A DNA stretch of 37,216 nucleotides, taken from positions 1-37,216 of the forward strand of contig CADAHU010000042.1 of NCBI GenBank assembly GCA_902787835.1. Reading direction: 5' to 3'. The stretch comes from an uncultured Eubacteriales bacterium. GTDB lineage: Bacteria; Bacillota; Clostridia; Christensenellales; Aristaeellaceae. Positions 15,715 to 24,121 of this stretch are shown here, piece after piece. Within the stretch, counting starts at the first letter, position 1; the number at the start of each line of letters is the position of its first letter. A program made the translations under genes and the position numbers. The notes below the pieces were generated by a model. The model worked only from the letters and a program-made list of their open reading frames with translations. It was not told the DNA's origin and did no database searches.

Positions 15715-17220
15715 TTAAATCATGTACTCGATCAGGTCGGTCTGCTTGAGGTCCGGATTGCGCTCCACCTGATGGGTCACTTCAAAATCCTTCATGATGA
15801 TCAGCCGGTCCGCCATGCCGATCAGTTCGCTCAGCTCCTCGGAGATCATCAGGATGGCGCGGCCCTCTTTTTTCATATTCTCGATCAGCGTGTACATGGC
15901 CTGCTTGACGCCGATATCCACGCCGCGGGTGGGGCAGTCCATGATGATCACCTCGCTGCCCTTGGCGGTCCACTTGCCGAAGGAGACCTTTTGCTTGTTG
16001 CCGCCGGAGAGGGTGTTTACATACTGCTTGCCGCCGTGGCACTTGATGCGGTAGTTGCCGATCTCCACGTCGCTCAGCTTCTTTTCCGCCCGGGGGCTGA
16101 TAAAGGTTTTATGCTCCAGGGCGGGGATGGAGGGCAATACGATGTTGTCCTGGATGGGGCCGTTGAGAATCAGCGCCTCGGTATCGCGGTTCTTGCTGAT
16201 GTAGCCGATGCCGCTGTTGATGGCCTGCAGGGGCGTTTTGATCTCCTTGCCGTTCCTTAATACCTTGCCGCCGCTGAGCTTTTCCAGGCCGTAGGCGATG
16301 CGGCCGATATCGTGCATGCCGCAGCCGGAGAGGCCGCCCATGCCGATGATCTCGCCCTTGTGCAGCTTCAGGTTAAAATGCTGGATCCTGCCGAGGGATA
16401 CATCCTGCAATTCCAGCGCCACCTCGCTGCCGTGGCTGGTATCGTAATCCTCGCGGTAATACTTATCGCCGATCTCCCGGCCCACCATCATATAGCGGAT
16501 GGTTTTGACCGCGTCGGGGGCGTCCATCTCCTGCCGGGTCAGATGGCCGATGATATCGCCGTCGCGCAGCACCGTAAGATCGGTGCACTGCTCCAGGATC
16601 TCGTCCATATCGTGGGAGACGAACACGATGGCCTTGCCCTGATCCGCCATTTTGTGGATCAGCTTATACAGGATCTCGCGGCCCTCCAGCGACAGCGCCG
16701 TGGTGGTCTCGTCCACCACCAGGATCTCGGTCTGATCGGTGACGCAGCGCACCAATTCCACCAGCTTGCGATCCTCGAAGGTGTATTTGTCGATGAGGTC
16801 GCCGGCCTTGATATGGCCGATGCCGAAGCTCTCCAGCACCTTCTGGGCTTCCTTCTTCATCTTCGGCATGCTGATCACGCCGAATTTGGAGAACTCCGCC
16901 TCATGGCCGGAAAAGATGTTCTGCGCCACGGTCACGCCGGGAATGGTGTTGGCCTCCTGCAGGATCATGGAAATGCCCGCATCCTGGGCCTCCACCATGC
17001 TGCCGGGGTTCCAGGGCTTTCCTTTATAGAACATCTCGCCCTTGGTGGCGGGCTGCATGCCGGAGGCGATGGACATGATCGTGGATTTGCCCGATCCGTT
17101 TTCGCCCACCAGGCCGCGGATCTCTCCCCTGCGCAGGGTAAAATCCACGTCCTTCAGCGCGATGGTGGGGCCAAACTCCTTGCGCATGTGCTTCGCTTCA
17201 AAAATGATTTCCTTTTCCAT
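15715..17220 (-). CDS. Ribose-type ABC importer, double ATPase with one degenerate site
   Basis: About 501 residues: two nucleotide-binding domains in tandem, as in RbsA/MglA. Domain 1 has Walker A GENGSGKST (39-47), a non-canonical signature region KYTFEDRKLVEL (145-156) and Walker B ILVVDET (D170, E171). Domain 2 has a degenerate Walker A GLSGCGMHDI (297-306), an intact LSGGNKQKV signature (404-412) and IIMDCPTRGVD, where the usual catalytic Glu is Cys429. So one composite ATP site is intact and the other is lost in all three motifs. Start: ATG 17220 has GAGAGG six bases upstream; in-frame ATGs at 17241 and 17226 are less favoured. Confidence 0.92.
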   Translation of the reverse strand: MEKEIIFEAKHMRKEFGPTIALKDVDFTLRRGEIRGLVGENGSGKSTIMSIASGMQPATKGEMFYKGKPWNPGSMVEAQDAGISMILQEANTIPGVTVAQNIFSGHEAEFSKFGVISMPKMKKEAQKVLESFGIGHIKAGDLIDKYTFEDRKLVELVRCVTDQTEILVVDETTTALSLEGREILYKLIHKMADQGKAIVFVSHDMDEILEQCTDLTVLRDGDIIGHLTRQEMDAPDAVKTIRYMMVGREIGDKYYREDYDTSHGSEVALELQDVSLGRIQHFNLKLHKGEIIGMGGLSGCGMHDIGRIAYGLEKLSGGKVLRNGKEIKTPLQAINSGIGYISKNRDTEALILNGPIQDNIVLPSIPALEHKTFISPRAEKKLSDVEIGNYRIKCHGGKQYVNTLSGGNKQKVSFGKWTAKGSEVIIMDCPTRGVDIGVKQAMYTLIENMKKEGRAILMISEELSELIGMADRLIIMKDFEVTHQVERNPDLKQTDLIEYMI

Positions 17221-17440
17221 CTGCATCCTCTCGCTTTTCATGTAATAGCGGTCTCCGCATCGGTTGTATGATCAGGGTAACAGCACTATGTCATGTATAA
17301 TATAACATATTTTTCTCCCCAAATACACATACATTTTTCACCCGTTTTAGCACAATTTTCACATTCTATTGATTTATAAGGAATATTATGTTATTTTTAG
17401 GATAAAGTTCACTTTTGCGGAAAGCCGGGGTGAAATCGAT
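17221..17440. promoter_or_regulatory. Divergent promoter/operator region of the sugar locus
   Basis: An AT-rich stretch of about 200 bp between the importer ATPase (minus) and the AraC regulator (plus), in an otherwise GC-rich window. TATAAT occurs on plus at 17296-17301 inside a run of alternating TATA-rich sequence that also supplies TATATT/TATTAT on minus. No well-spaced -35 box is clear on either strand, as expected for an activator-dependent promoter. It is the likely binding site of the adjacent AraC protein (inference). Confidence 0.55.
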
Positions 17441-18673
17441 ATGATCTTGATGGATTTGCGGGACATCCTGCGGGATATTCTGGGCTCCTACCGGGTGCAA
17501 TTCCTCCTGCTGCGGCAGCGCTGCACGGTATCGGAGGCCTCCGCCCTGGATTTTTCCTTCCGGGATCAGCTGTACGAATCCTTCGATTACAGCGCCTTTG
17601 CCTCCGCCATCATGGCGCTGGTGCCCGAGGATAACGTGATCGATTATAAGGACGATTTCGGCCTGCATTACCTGGTGTTCCGGGGACGGGACATGGCGGA
17701 GGAGGCCTTTGCCTTCTGCGGCCCGTTTACCTATCACGCCTTCAATGAGACGGACTGGGAACGGCTGATCGAAAAGCACGGCCTGCAGGACGATTCCATG
17801 GACGCCATCCGCTGGTACTTCAAGCGCATCCCCGTGATCCAGGATTACCTGAGCTGGCAGCACATGTTCACCAGCCTTTTGGCCCGTTATCTGGCCAACC
17901 CCGATCTGCAGATCAAACCCGTTTCCTACGACCGGCCGAGCACGGCCAAGCAGAAGCCCGCCATTTCCCTTTCCACCATCCCCTATACCTCGGTGGAGGC
18001 GCGCTACCAGGTGGAGGACGCCATGCTGGACGCCATCCGCCGGGGCGATATCTCCGAGGCCATCTATCAGCAGAACCTGTTTATGGGCTTCCAGCTGGAT
18101 CAGCGGCTGCCTGACGCCCTGCGGGACGCCAAGGACATGATCATCTCCGTCAACACCGCCTACCGCAAGGCCATCCAGCAGGCCGCGGTGCATCCCCTGT
18201 ATATCGACGCCATCAGCGGCCAGTTTATCACCGAGATCGAAAACACCGAAAACGAGGAGCAGCTGATTGCGCTGATCCCCATAATGATCCGCCATTACTG
18301 CCTGCTGGTGCAGCAGCACTCCCTGGAGCGCTATTCCGGCCCGGTGCGCGGCTGCCTGAACTACATCGATTTCCATTATATGGAGCCCCTGAACCTGGAA
18401 AGCCTGGCGGCGCGGCTGGCGATCAACAAGAACTACCTGTCCACCCGTTTCCACAAGGAAGTGGGCATGACGGTGACCGATTATATCAACAGGACCCGCG
18501 TCCGGCGGGCGGAGGCGCTGCTGGGCAAAACGGCGCTGCCCATGCAGGCCATCGCCGAGCAGTGCGGCTTCAGCGACGCCAACTACTTTACCCGCACCTT
18601 CAAAAAGGTCAACGGCGTCTCCCCCAACGATTACCGCAAATCCCTGACCGCCCATCCCCTGCCTACCGCATAA
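17441..18673 (+). CDS. AraC-family transcriptional regulator
   Basis: About 410 residues. The C-terminal ~100 residues carry the two helix-turn-helix motifs: LNLESLAARLAINKNYLSTRFHKEVGMTVTDYIN, then AIAEQCGFSDANYFTRTFKKVNGVSPNDYRK. The N-terminal ~300 residues are a sensing region with no recognisable cupin or membrane helices. It is divergent from the ABC importer and cotranscribed with the GH2 and nucleoside-hydrolase-fold genes, so it is probably the activator of both directions. Start: ATG 17441 has GGGGTGA about 8 bases upstream; a TTG at 17369 would add 24 residues but lacks a good site. Confidence 0.9.
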   Translation: MILMDLRDILRDILGSYRVQFLLLRQRCTVSEASALDFSFRDQLYESFDYSAFASAIMALVPEDNVIDYKDDFGLHYLVFRGRDMAEEAFAFCGPFTYHAFNETDWERLIEKHGLQDDSMDAIRWYFKRIPVIQDYLSWQHMFTSLLARYLANPDLQIKPVSYDRPSTAKQKPAISLSTIPYTSVEARYQVEDAMLDAIRRGDISEAIYQQNLFMGFQLDQRLPDALRDAKDMIISVNTAYRKAIQQAAVHPLYIDAISGQFITEIENTENEEQLIALIPIMIRHYCLLVQQHSLERYSGPVRGCLNYIDFHYMEPLNLESLAARLAINKNYLSTRFHKEVGMTVTDYINRTRVRRAEALLGKTALPMQAIAEQCGFSDANYFTRTFKKVNGVSPNDYRKSLTAHPLPTA

Positions 18674-18690
18674 CAGGAGGAAAAAGAGCT

Positions 18691-20910
18691 ATGCAGACCC
18701 TGAGCCTGAACCCCTGCTGGAAATTCAAAAAGCTGCCCGGGCTGTCCATCGATCAGCTGCCCGATCCCCTGCCCGAAGGCGGCTGGGAGCAGGTTTCCCT
18801 GCCCCATACCTGGTACCGCGCCGACGACGCTTATCAGGGCCTGGCCGTATACGAAAAAACGGTCGCCCGGGACCCCGCCTGGCGCAAGGCCTTCCTGTCC
18901 TTCGAGGGCGCCGATCAGCAGTGCCGGGTATTTGTCAACGGCCACCCGGCGGGCAGCCATCGGGGCGGATATTCCCGCTTCCGCCTGCCCGTGCCCGAGG
19001 CCGTCCGGGCGGACGGCAGCTGGACGATCCGCGTCTTTGTGGAGAACAGCGAAAACGAGGAGATCGCGCCCTCCTTCGGCGATTTTACGGTGTACGGCGG
19101 GCTGACCCGCGGCGCGGAGCTGCTGATCGCCGGGGAAAGCCACTTCGACCGCTGCTATTGGGGCACGGACGGGGTGATCCTGCGCGCAAGCGTGGATGAT
19201 CAGGGCCGCGGCGTGCTGAACATCGAGCCCCACGTGATCTGCGATGACGAAAGCGCGGTGATCGCTTATGCGCTGTATGATCCGTCCGGCGCGCCGGCGC
19301 TGGCGGTGGAGGGCGGCATCCGGGAGAATGTTTCCCTGACGGTGGAGCATCCGCTGCTGTGGGACGGCCCGGGGCAGGCGCGCCTGTATACCCTGCGCGC
19401 GTCGCTGCTGGCGGACGGCCGCGCGGCGGACGAGGTGACCCTGCGCACGGGCTTCCGGCGCATCGATCTGCGCCCGGACACCGGCCTTTGGCTCAACGGC
19501 AAAAGGACGCCGCTGCGGGGCGTGGCCCGGCATCAGGACCGGGCGGGGCGTTATTGCACCGCGACGGAAGCCGATATCCGGGAGGATTTCAGCCTGATCG
19601 GGGAGATCGGGGCCAACGCCGTGCGCCTCTCCCATTATCAGCATCCCCAGGCCGCCTATGACCGCTGCGATGAAATGGGCCTGCTGGCCTGGGCCGAGAT
19701 CCCCATGCTCAAAATGACCGAGAGCGCCGCCCTGATGGAGAACGCCGCCGGGCAGCTGACCGAGCTGATCCTGCAAAACATCCATCACCCCGCCGTTTTC
19801 TGCTGGGGCATCCAGAACGAGATCGCCATGTTCCGGGACGCGCCCTTTATGCATGAGAACTGCCAACGGCTGCACGCCCTGGTAAAGTCCCTCGACCCCG
19901 GCCGCTGCTCCGCGTCGGCCAACCTGTACCCGCTCAAGGCCTCCAGCAAGCTCAACGGCATCACCGATCTGGTGGGCTACAACATTTACTTTGGCTGGTA
20001 TTACGGCGAGATATCGGATTACAGCGCCTACCTGGATCAGATGCACGCCGCCCGGCCGCGGCTGCCCCTGGGCATCAGCGAGTACGGCGTGGACGCCAAC
20101 CTGGCCCTGCACAGCGAGGCGCCCCAGGTGAAGGATTACTCCGAGGAATACCAGGCGCTGTGGCACGAGCGCGTTTATCCCCAGATCGAAGGCAAGGAGT
20201 ATCTTTGGGGCAGCTTTATCTGGAACATGTTTGATTTTTGCAGCGCCCGGCGCAACGAGGGCGGGCAGAAATACATCAACGCCAAGGGCCTGGTGACCCA
20301 CGACCGGCAGACCCGCAAGGACGCCTTCTATTATTATAAAGCGCGCTGGTCGGCGGAGCCCTTCGTGCATCTTTGCGCCCGGCGGTTCCTGAAGCGCGCC
20401 CAGGAAGCCATCGATATCAAATGCTATACCAACCAGCCCGCGGTGCGCCTGATCATGAACGGCAGCCTGATCAGCGAGGCCAGGGCCGAAAACGGCACGG
20501 CGGTGTTCCGCCGGGTGCCCCTGCGGATGGGCGAGAATCACGCGTCCGTAACCGCCGGGGACTGTACGGACAGCTGCGTATGGCAGCGCGTCAGCCAGCC
20601 CGAGGCCAGCTACCGTCTGCCCGATCAGGACGCCGGCGGCGCCGTGCGCAACTGGTTCCTGGCGGAGGACGACCTGCGGAAAGAAGGCTATTTTTCCATC
20701 CAGAACACCGCCCAGGAGCTGCTGAACAACCCGGATACCAAACGGGTGCTGGAAAAATACGTCCCCGCCCTGGTGCGCTTCATGACCGAAAAGAGCGTGA
20801 TCCCCCTGGGGCTGGCCATGAAGAGCATCCTGAGCCGGGACGCCGATGAAAAGCTGGATATAAAGGCGCTGAACGCGGAGCTGAACCGCATTCCCGATAC
20901 CGATCTGTAA
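18691..20910 (+). CDS. Glycoside hydrolase family 2 enzyme
   Basis: A 739-residue cytoplasmic GH2 protein: sugar-binding sandwich (SLPHTWYRADDAYQGLAVYEK near 35), immunoglobulin-like domain, then a TIM barrel from about 270. The catalytic acid/base is Glu in FCWGIQNEIAMF, the nucleophile Glu in LGISEYGVDAN, and GSFIWNMFDF is a typical barrel strand. Members are beta-galactosidases, beta-glucuronidases or beta-mannosidases; WNMFDF and the layout favour galactosidase-like activity, but I cannot settle it. Residues 672-739 form a helical tail after the last beta domain, resembling those of the GH78 and esterase. CAGGAGG lies 10 bases before the ATG; the AraC stop is 17 bp upstream. Confidence 0.92.
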   Translation: MQTLSLNPCWKFKKLPGLSIDQLPDPLPEGGWEQVSLPHTWYRADDAYQGLAVYEKTVARDPAWRKAFLSFEGADQQCRVFVNGHPAGSHRGGYSRFRLPVPEAVRADGSWTIRVFVENSENEEIAPSFGDFTVYGGLTRGAELLIAGESHFDRCYWGTDGVILRASVDDQGRGVLNIEPHVICDDESAVIAYALYDPSGAPALAVEGGIRENVSLTVEHPLLWDGPGQARLYTLRASLLADGRAADEVTLRTGFRRIDLRPDTGLWLNGKRTPLRGVARHQDRAGRYCTATEADIREDFSLIGEIGANAVRLSHYQHPQAAYDRCDEMGLLAWAEIPMLKMTESAALMENAAGQLTELILQNIHHPAVFCWGIQNEIAMFRDAPFMHENCQRLHALVKSLDPGRCSASANLYPLKASSKLNGITDLVGYNIYFGWYYGEISDYSAYLDQMHAARPRLPLGISEYGVDANLALHSEAPQVKDYSEEYQALWHERVYPQIEGKEYLWGSFIWNMFDFCSARRNEGGQKYINAKGLVTHDRQTRKDAFYYYKARWSAEPFVHLCARRFLKRAQEAIDIKCYTNQPAVRLIMNGSLISEARAENGTAVFRRVPLRMGENHASVTAGDCTDSCVWQRVSQPEASYRLPDQDAGGAVRNWFLAEDDLRKEGYFSIQNTAQELLNNPDTKRVLEKYVPALVRFMTEKSVIPLGLAMKSILSRDADEKLDIKALNAELNRIPDTDL

Positions 20911-20921
20911 GGAGCAAAGCC

Positions 20922-21848
20922 ATGAAACGAAGCGAAATTCTGCAGCGCATCGGCGTTACGCCGCCCGCCGCCGCCCGGCTGCGGGTGATCGTGGATACCG
21001 ACGCGAAAAACGAGGCCGACGATCAATACGCCATTATGCACCACCTGCTCTCCCCCATGCTGGACGTGCGGGGCATCGTGGCCGCGCATTTTGAGCAAAA
21101 GGCCGGCCACACCGGGCAATCCATGGAGGCCAGCTGGCAGGAGATCGGCAGACTGCTGGCGCTGGCGGAGATCGACGACGTGCCCTATTACCGGGGCTGC
21201 GTATCCCCCCTGCGCGACGTATCGGACACGGCGGATAACGAGGGCGTGCGCTTTATCATTCAGGAGGCGCGCAGGCCGGGCAAGCTGTACATCGCCGTGC
21301 AGGGGGCCATGACCAACGTGGCCGCCGCCCTGAACGCCGCGCCGGATATCGCCGGGAACATCGTTGTGCTCTGGAACGGCGGCGGCCCCTACCCGGAGGG
21401 ACGGCCGGAATTCAACGTGATGCAGGATCCGGAGGCCGTCCGCGCCGTGCTGCGGAGCGCCGCCGAGATATGGCAAACCGATCAGAGCGTATACTGCGCC
21501 CTGGAGGTCACGCTGGCGGAGCTGAAAAGCCGGGTATACCCCTGCGGCGCGCTGGGGCGCTACCTCTATGAGCAGCTGGAGGCCGAAAACCACGTGGAAT
21601 ATAACCCGCATTTTCTGCTGCGCACCGGCGAAAACTGGGTGCTGGGCGATAACACCACCGTGGCAATGCTGCTGATGAACCGCCTCCGCGGCAACTGGCA
21701 TATGCGGCCCGCGCCGATCCTGAGGGCCGACCTGACCTACGCACCCAACCCCGCGGGCAAGCCCATCCGCGTATACGACGCCATCGACGTACGCATGACG
21801 CTGGAGGATCTGTACGCCAAGCTGGCCCTGGCCTACGGGGAGCGGTAG
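20922..21848 (+). CDS. Nucleoside-hydrolase-fold protein, copy 1
   Basis: A 308-residue member of the IU-nucleoside hydrolase superfamily. The calcium-binding N-terminal motif is DTDAKNEADDQ (residues 25-35), two residues longer than the classic DTDPGxDDA form. LYIAVQGAMTNVAAAL (transition-state Asn), IVVLWNGGG and a C-terminal LGDNTTVAMLL complete the pattern. The fold cleaves N-ribosidic bonds, but this sub-type next to glycosidases may act on another ribosyl or glycosyl compound. It is 11 bp downstream of the GH2 gene and ends the AraC operon. A paralogue is at 29403-30464. Confidence 0.85.
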   Translation: MKRSEILQRIGVTPPAAARLRVIVDTDAKNEADDQYAIMHHLLSPMLDVRGIVAAHFEQKAGHTGQSMEASWQEIGRLLALAEIDDVPYYRGCVSPLRDVSDTADNEGVRFIIQEARRPGKLYIAVQGAMTNVAAALNAAPDIAGNIVVLWNGGGPYPEGRPEFNVMQDPEAVRAVLRSAAEIWQTDQSVYCALEVTLAELKSRVYPCGALGRYLYEQLEAENHVEYNPHFLLRTGENWVLGDNTTVAMLLMNRLRGNWHMRPAPILRADLTYAPNPAGKPIRVYDAIDVRMTLEDLYAKLALAYGER

Positions 21849-22180
21849 ATCGCAAACTGGCGGGAAGGGGTACGCGCTTTCTTCTGATAAGAAAGCTGCA
21901 AAGAAGCAGCCGGCGAATCCGGTCGAATGGACGAACAAACTTGCTTCCGCCAGTTTGTCCGTGGTCGCAAAGAGAGTTCCCGGGCAACAGAACACAGAAA
22001 AAATCTGTCAAAATCAAACTCGCTTGATTTTGACGGATTTTTTCTGTGTTCAGCGGTGCGCTTCGCGCACCGCGCGGCCAGCGAAGCTGGCCTTGCCCGG
22101 GGCCTTCCGGCCCGCCCTCCGCTGAAAACCGGCCCAAGGGCAGGTTTTCCGGGCGCTACGGGCCGTATCCCTCCCCGCGA
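21849..22180. repeat. Gene-free, hairpin-dense intergenic element (332 bp)
   Basis: No gene seen between two converging genes. From left to right: an outer inverted repeat CAAACTGGCGGGAAG (21853-21867) with CTTCCGCCAGTTTG (21944-21957), enclosing GCTTTCTT/AAGAAAGC (21876-21883, 21889-21896); the 27-bp stem described separately; then GCGGTGCGC/GCGCACCGC (22053-22061, 22065-22073), GGCCAGC/GCTGGCC (22076-22082, 22086-22092), GGGCC/GGCCC (22100-22104, 22109-22113), all inside CAGCGG/CCGCTG (22051-22056, 22119-22124); and AAAACC/GGTTTT (22125-22130, 22143-22148). It looks like a composite mobile or structural repeat rather than a plain terminator. Confidence 0.7.
21991..22050. terminator. 27-bp stem-loop, probable bidirectional terminator
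   Basis: Positions 21991-22017 pair with 22024-22050 over 27 bp with a single mismatch (G-U in one strand of RNA) and a 6-nt loop. Six A and six T residues are built into the two arms. It lies between the converging nucleoside-hydrolase-fold gene and the dehydratase gene, so termination in both directions is the simplest role. Confidence 0.65.
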
Positions 22181-23929
22181 TCAATCCTCAAACTTCAGAT
22201 ACGCGCCTTCCATGGGCGAGGCGGCGTGCTCGCTGAACAGGCGCAGCGCGCCATTTTTGTATTTGCGGGGCCTGGGCCGCCAGCGCGCTTTCCGTTCCGC
22301 CAGAATGCGCCCGATCTCCTCGGGCGTTTTCATTTCGCCGTGAATGCCCACGATGGCCAGGATGCGCTGCCCTACGTCCAGCCGGATCAGATCCCCCTCC
22401 TCCACCAGGGCGATGGGGCCGCCCGCCTGGGCCTCCGGGCTGCAGTGGCCGATCACCGGGCCGGTGGACGCGCCGGAAAAGCGGCCGTCGGTGATCAGGG
22501 CGATGGCGCGGCCCAGGTCTTTGTCCGAGCTGATGGCCTCGGAGGTATAGAACATTTCCGGCATGCCGGAGCCCTGGGGCCCCTCATAGCGGATGAACAC
22601 CGCGTCCCCCGGCTGCACCCGGTGATGCAATATGGCGTCGATGGCCTCCTCCTCGCTGTCGAAGGGCCGGGCGCGCAGCAGGGCGGAGAACATCTCCCGG
22701 GGGCAGGCGGTATGTTTGATCACCGCGCCCAAAGGGGCCAGGTTGCCGCGCAGCACGGCGATGGAGCCGTTCGTGCCCAGGGGCTCGTCATAGGGCCGGA
22801 TGATATCCTCTTTTTTAAGCCGGAGCCCGTATTTTTGATTGGCTGCCTCCAGCCAGTCCCGGCAGCGGGCATAATACCCGTCTGCCCTGAGCCCGTCCAG
22901 GTTTTCGCCCAGCGTTTTGCCGGTCACGGTCATGGCGTCCAGGTGCAGATGGGGCCGCAGCGCCTCCATGACGGCGGGAACGCCCCCGGCGTAGCAGAAG
23001 AACTCCGCCGGCCATTTTCCGGCGGGCCGCAGGTTCAAAAGATAATGCGCGCCGCGGTGCAGGCGGTCGAAGGTATCGCCATCGATGCGCAGGCCCAGCT
23101 CATGGGCGATGGCGGGCAGATGCAAAAGGCAGTTGGTGGAGCCGGATATGGCCGCGTGCACCAGGATGGCGTTTTCAAAGCTGTCCAGGGTCACGATATC
23201 CGAGGGCCGCAGCCCCGATTTTGCCAGCTCCACCGCCCGCTGGCCCGCGCGCCGGGCATACGCCAGCAGCACCGGGCTGTCCGCGGGCAGCAGCGCGCTG
23301 CCGGGCAGGGCCAGGCCCAGGGCCTCCGCCATGATCTGCATGGAGGATGCGGTGCCGATAAAGGAGCACGCGCCGCAGCCGGGGCAGGCGTTTTCCTGGG
23401 CCCAGCAGAGCTTTTCTTCGTCGATCTCGCCCCGCTGGTACTGGGCGGAATACATGCCCAGCTGCTCCAGGGTCAGCAGCTCCGGCCCCGCGCGCATCAC
23501 CCCGCCCGGCACCACCACGCCCGGGGTGTTCAGCCGGCACATGCCCATCAGGCTGCCGGGCATCCCCTTATCGCAGCTGGCGATGAACACGCCGCCGTCA
23601 AAGGGCGTGGCGGAGCCGTGGATCTCGATCATATTTGCGATCATCTCCCGGCTGACCAGGGAAAAATTGATGCCGTCGGTGCCCTGGCTCTCCCCATCGC
23701 ACATATCGGTGCAGAAGTACCGCGCCCCGTGGCCGCCGGCCTCCGCCGCGCCCTGCCGGGCCGCCTCCGCCAGCCGGTCCAGATGGACGGAGCCCGGATG
23801 GCTGTCGCCAAAGGTGCTCTCGATCAGGATCTGCGGCTTGCCCAGATCCTCCTTTGTCCATCCCGTGCCCAGGCGCAGGGGGTCCAGCTCCGGCGAAAGC
23901 CTGCGCATCCTTTGGCTGATCAGCTCCAT
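22181..23929 (-). CDS. IlvD/Edd-family dehydratase
   Basis: About 582 residues. Fe-S cluster cysteines are visible: C77 in TDMCDGESQGTDG, C119 in IASCDKGMPG, and C188 in CPGCGACSFIGTASSM. The C-terminal part has the family's TDGRFSGASTGPVIGHCSPEA. Members are dihydroxy-acid dehydratase (branched-chain amino acid synthesis), 6-phosphogluconate dehydratase and sugar-acid dehydratases. The gene stands alone next to sugar genes with no ilv neighbours, which favours a sugar-acid substrate (inference). Start: ATG 23935 is one base from GGAGG, so ATG 23929 with 7-nt spacing is preferred. Confidence 0.85.
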   Translation of the reverse strand: MELISQRMRRLSPELDPLRLGTGWTKEDLGKPQILIESTFGDSHPGSVHLDRLAEAARQGAAEAGGHGARYFCTDMCDGESQGTDGINFSLVSREMIANMIEIHGSATPFDGGVFIASCDKGMPGSLMGMCRLNTPGVVVPGGVMRAGPELLTLEQLGMYSAQYQRGEIDEEKLCWAQENACPGCGACSFIGTASSMQIMAEALGLALPGSALLPADSPVLLAYARRAGQRAVELAKSGLRPSDIVTLDSFENAILVHAAISGSTNCLLHLPAIAHELGLRIDGDTFDRLHRGAHYLLNLRPAGKWPAEFFCYAGGVPAVMEALRPHLHLDAMTVTGKTLGENLDGLRADGYYARCRDWLEAANQKYGLRLKKEDIIRPYDEPLGTNGSIAVLRGNLAPLGAVIKHTACPREMFSALLRARPFDSEEEAIDAILHHRVQPGDAVFIRYEGPQGSGMPEMFYTSEAISSDKDLGRAIALITDGRFSGASTGPVIGHCSPEAQAGGPIALVEEGDLIRLDVGQRILAIVGIHGEMKTPEEIGRILAERKARWRPRPRKYKNGALRLFSEHAASPMEGAYLKFED

Positions 23930-23979
23930 ATCCATTCCTCCCGGTATTTTTACCCTGGCAGCGTTTTCCGTATGCTTTG

Positions 23980-24007
23980 ATTGTAGCAGAAATCCGCGCA
24001 GATTCAA
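23980..24007 (-). promoter_or_regulatory. Promoter of the dehydratase gene
   Basis: On the minus strand TTGAAT (24007-24002) and TACAAT (23985-23980) are separated by 16 bp. The -10 box lies about 50 bp upstream of the dehydratase start codon. Confidence 0.65.
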
Positions 24008-24066
24008 AGGGCCTTTACGCGTTTTTTCATTGATAAAAGCCCCGGGCCCGCGGGCCGGTGCGCCGA

Positions 24067-24095
24067 TTGCCATTTATCGCGTTTGATGCTATAAT
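24067..24095 (+). promoter_or_regulatory. Promoter of the AEC transporter operon
   Basis: TTGCCA (24067-24072) and consensus TATAAT (24090-24095) are separated by 17 bp. The start codon is 26 bp past the -10 box, so the leader is short. Confidence 0.82.
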
Positions 24096-24121
24096 TTTTA
24101 CTCAAAGGGAGGGGATGCGTT

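Noticed and set aside
17369-17440. TTG start giving the AraC protein 24 more residues.
   Set aside because: No ribosome binding site, AT-rich promoter-like composition, and a better-placed ATG at 17441.
22181-23929. Assignment as dihydroxy-acid dehydratase (ilvD) of amino-acid synthesis.
   Set aside because: Cysteine ligands fit the whole family, but there are no other ilv genes nearby and the context is sugar metabolism, so a gene symbol is not justified.
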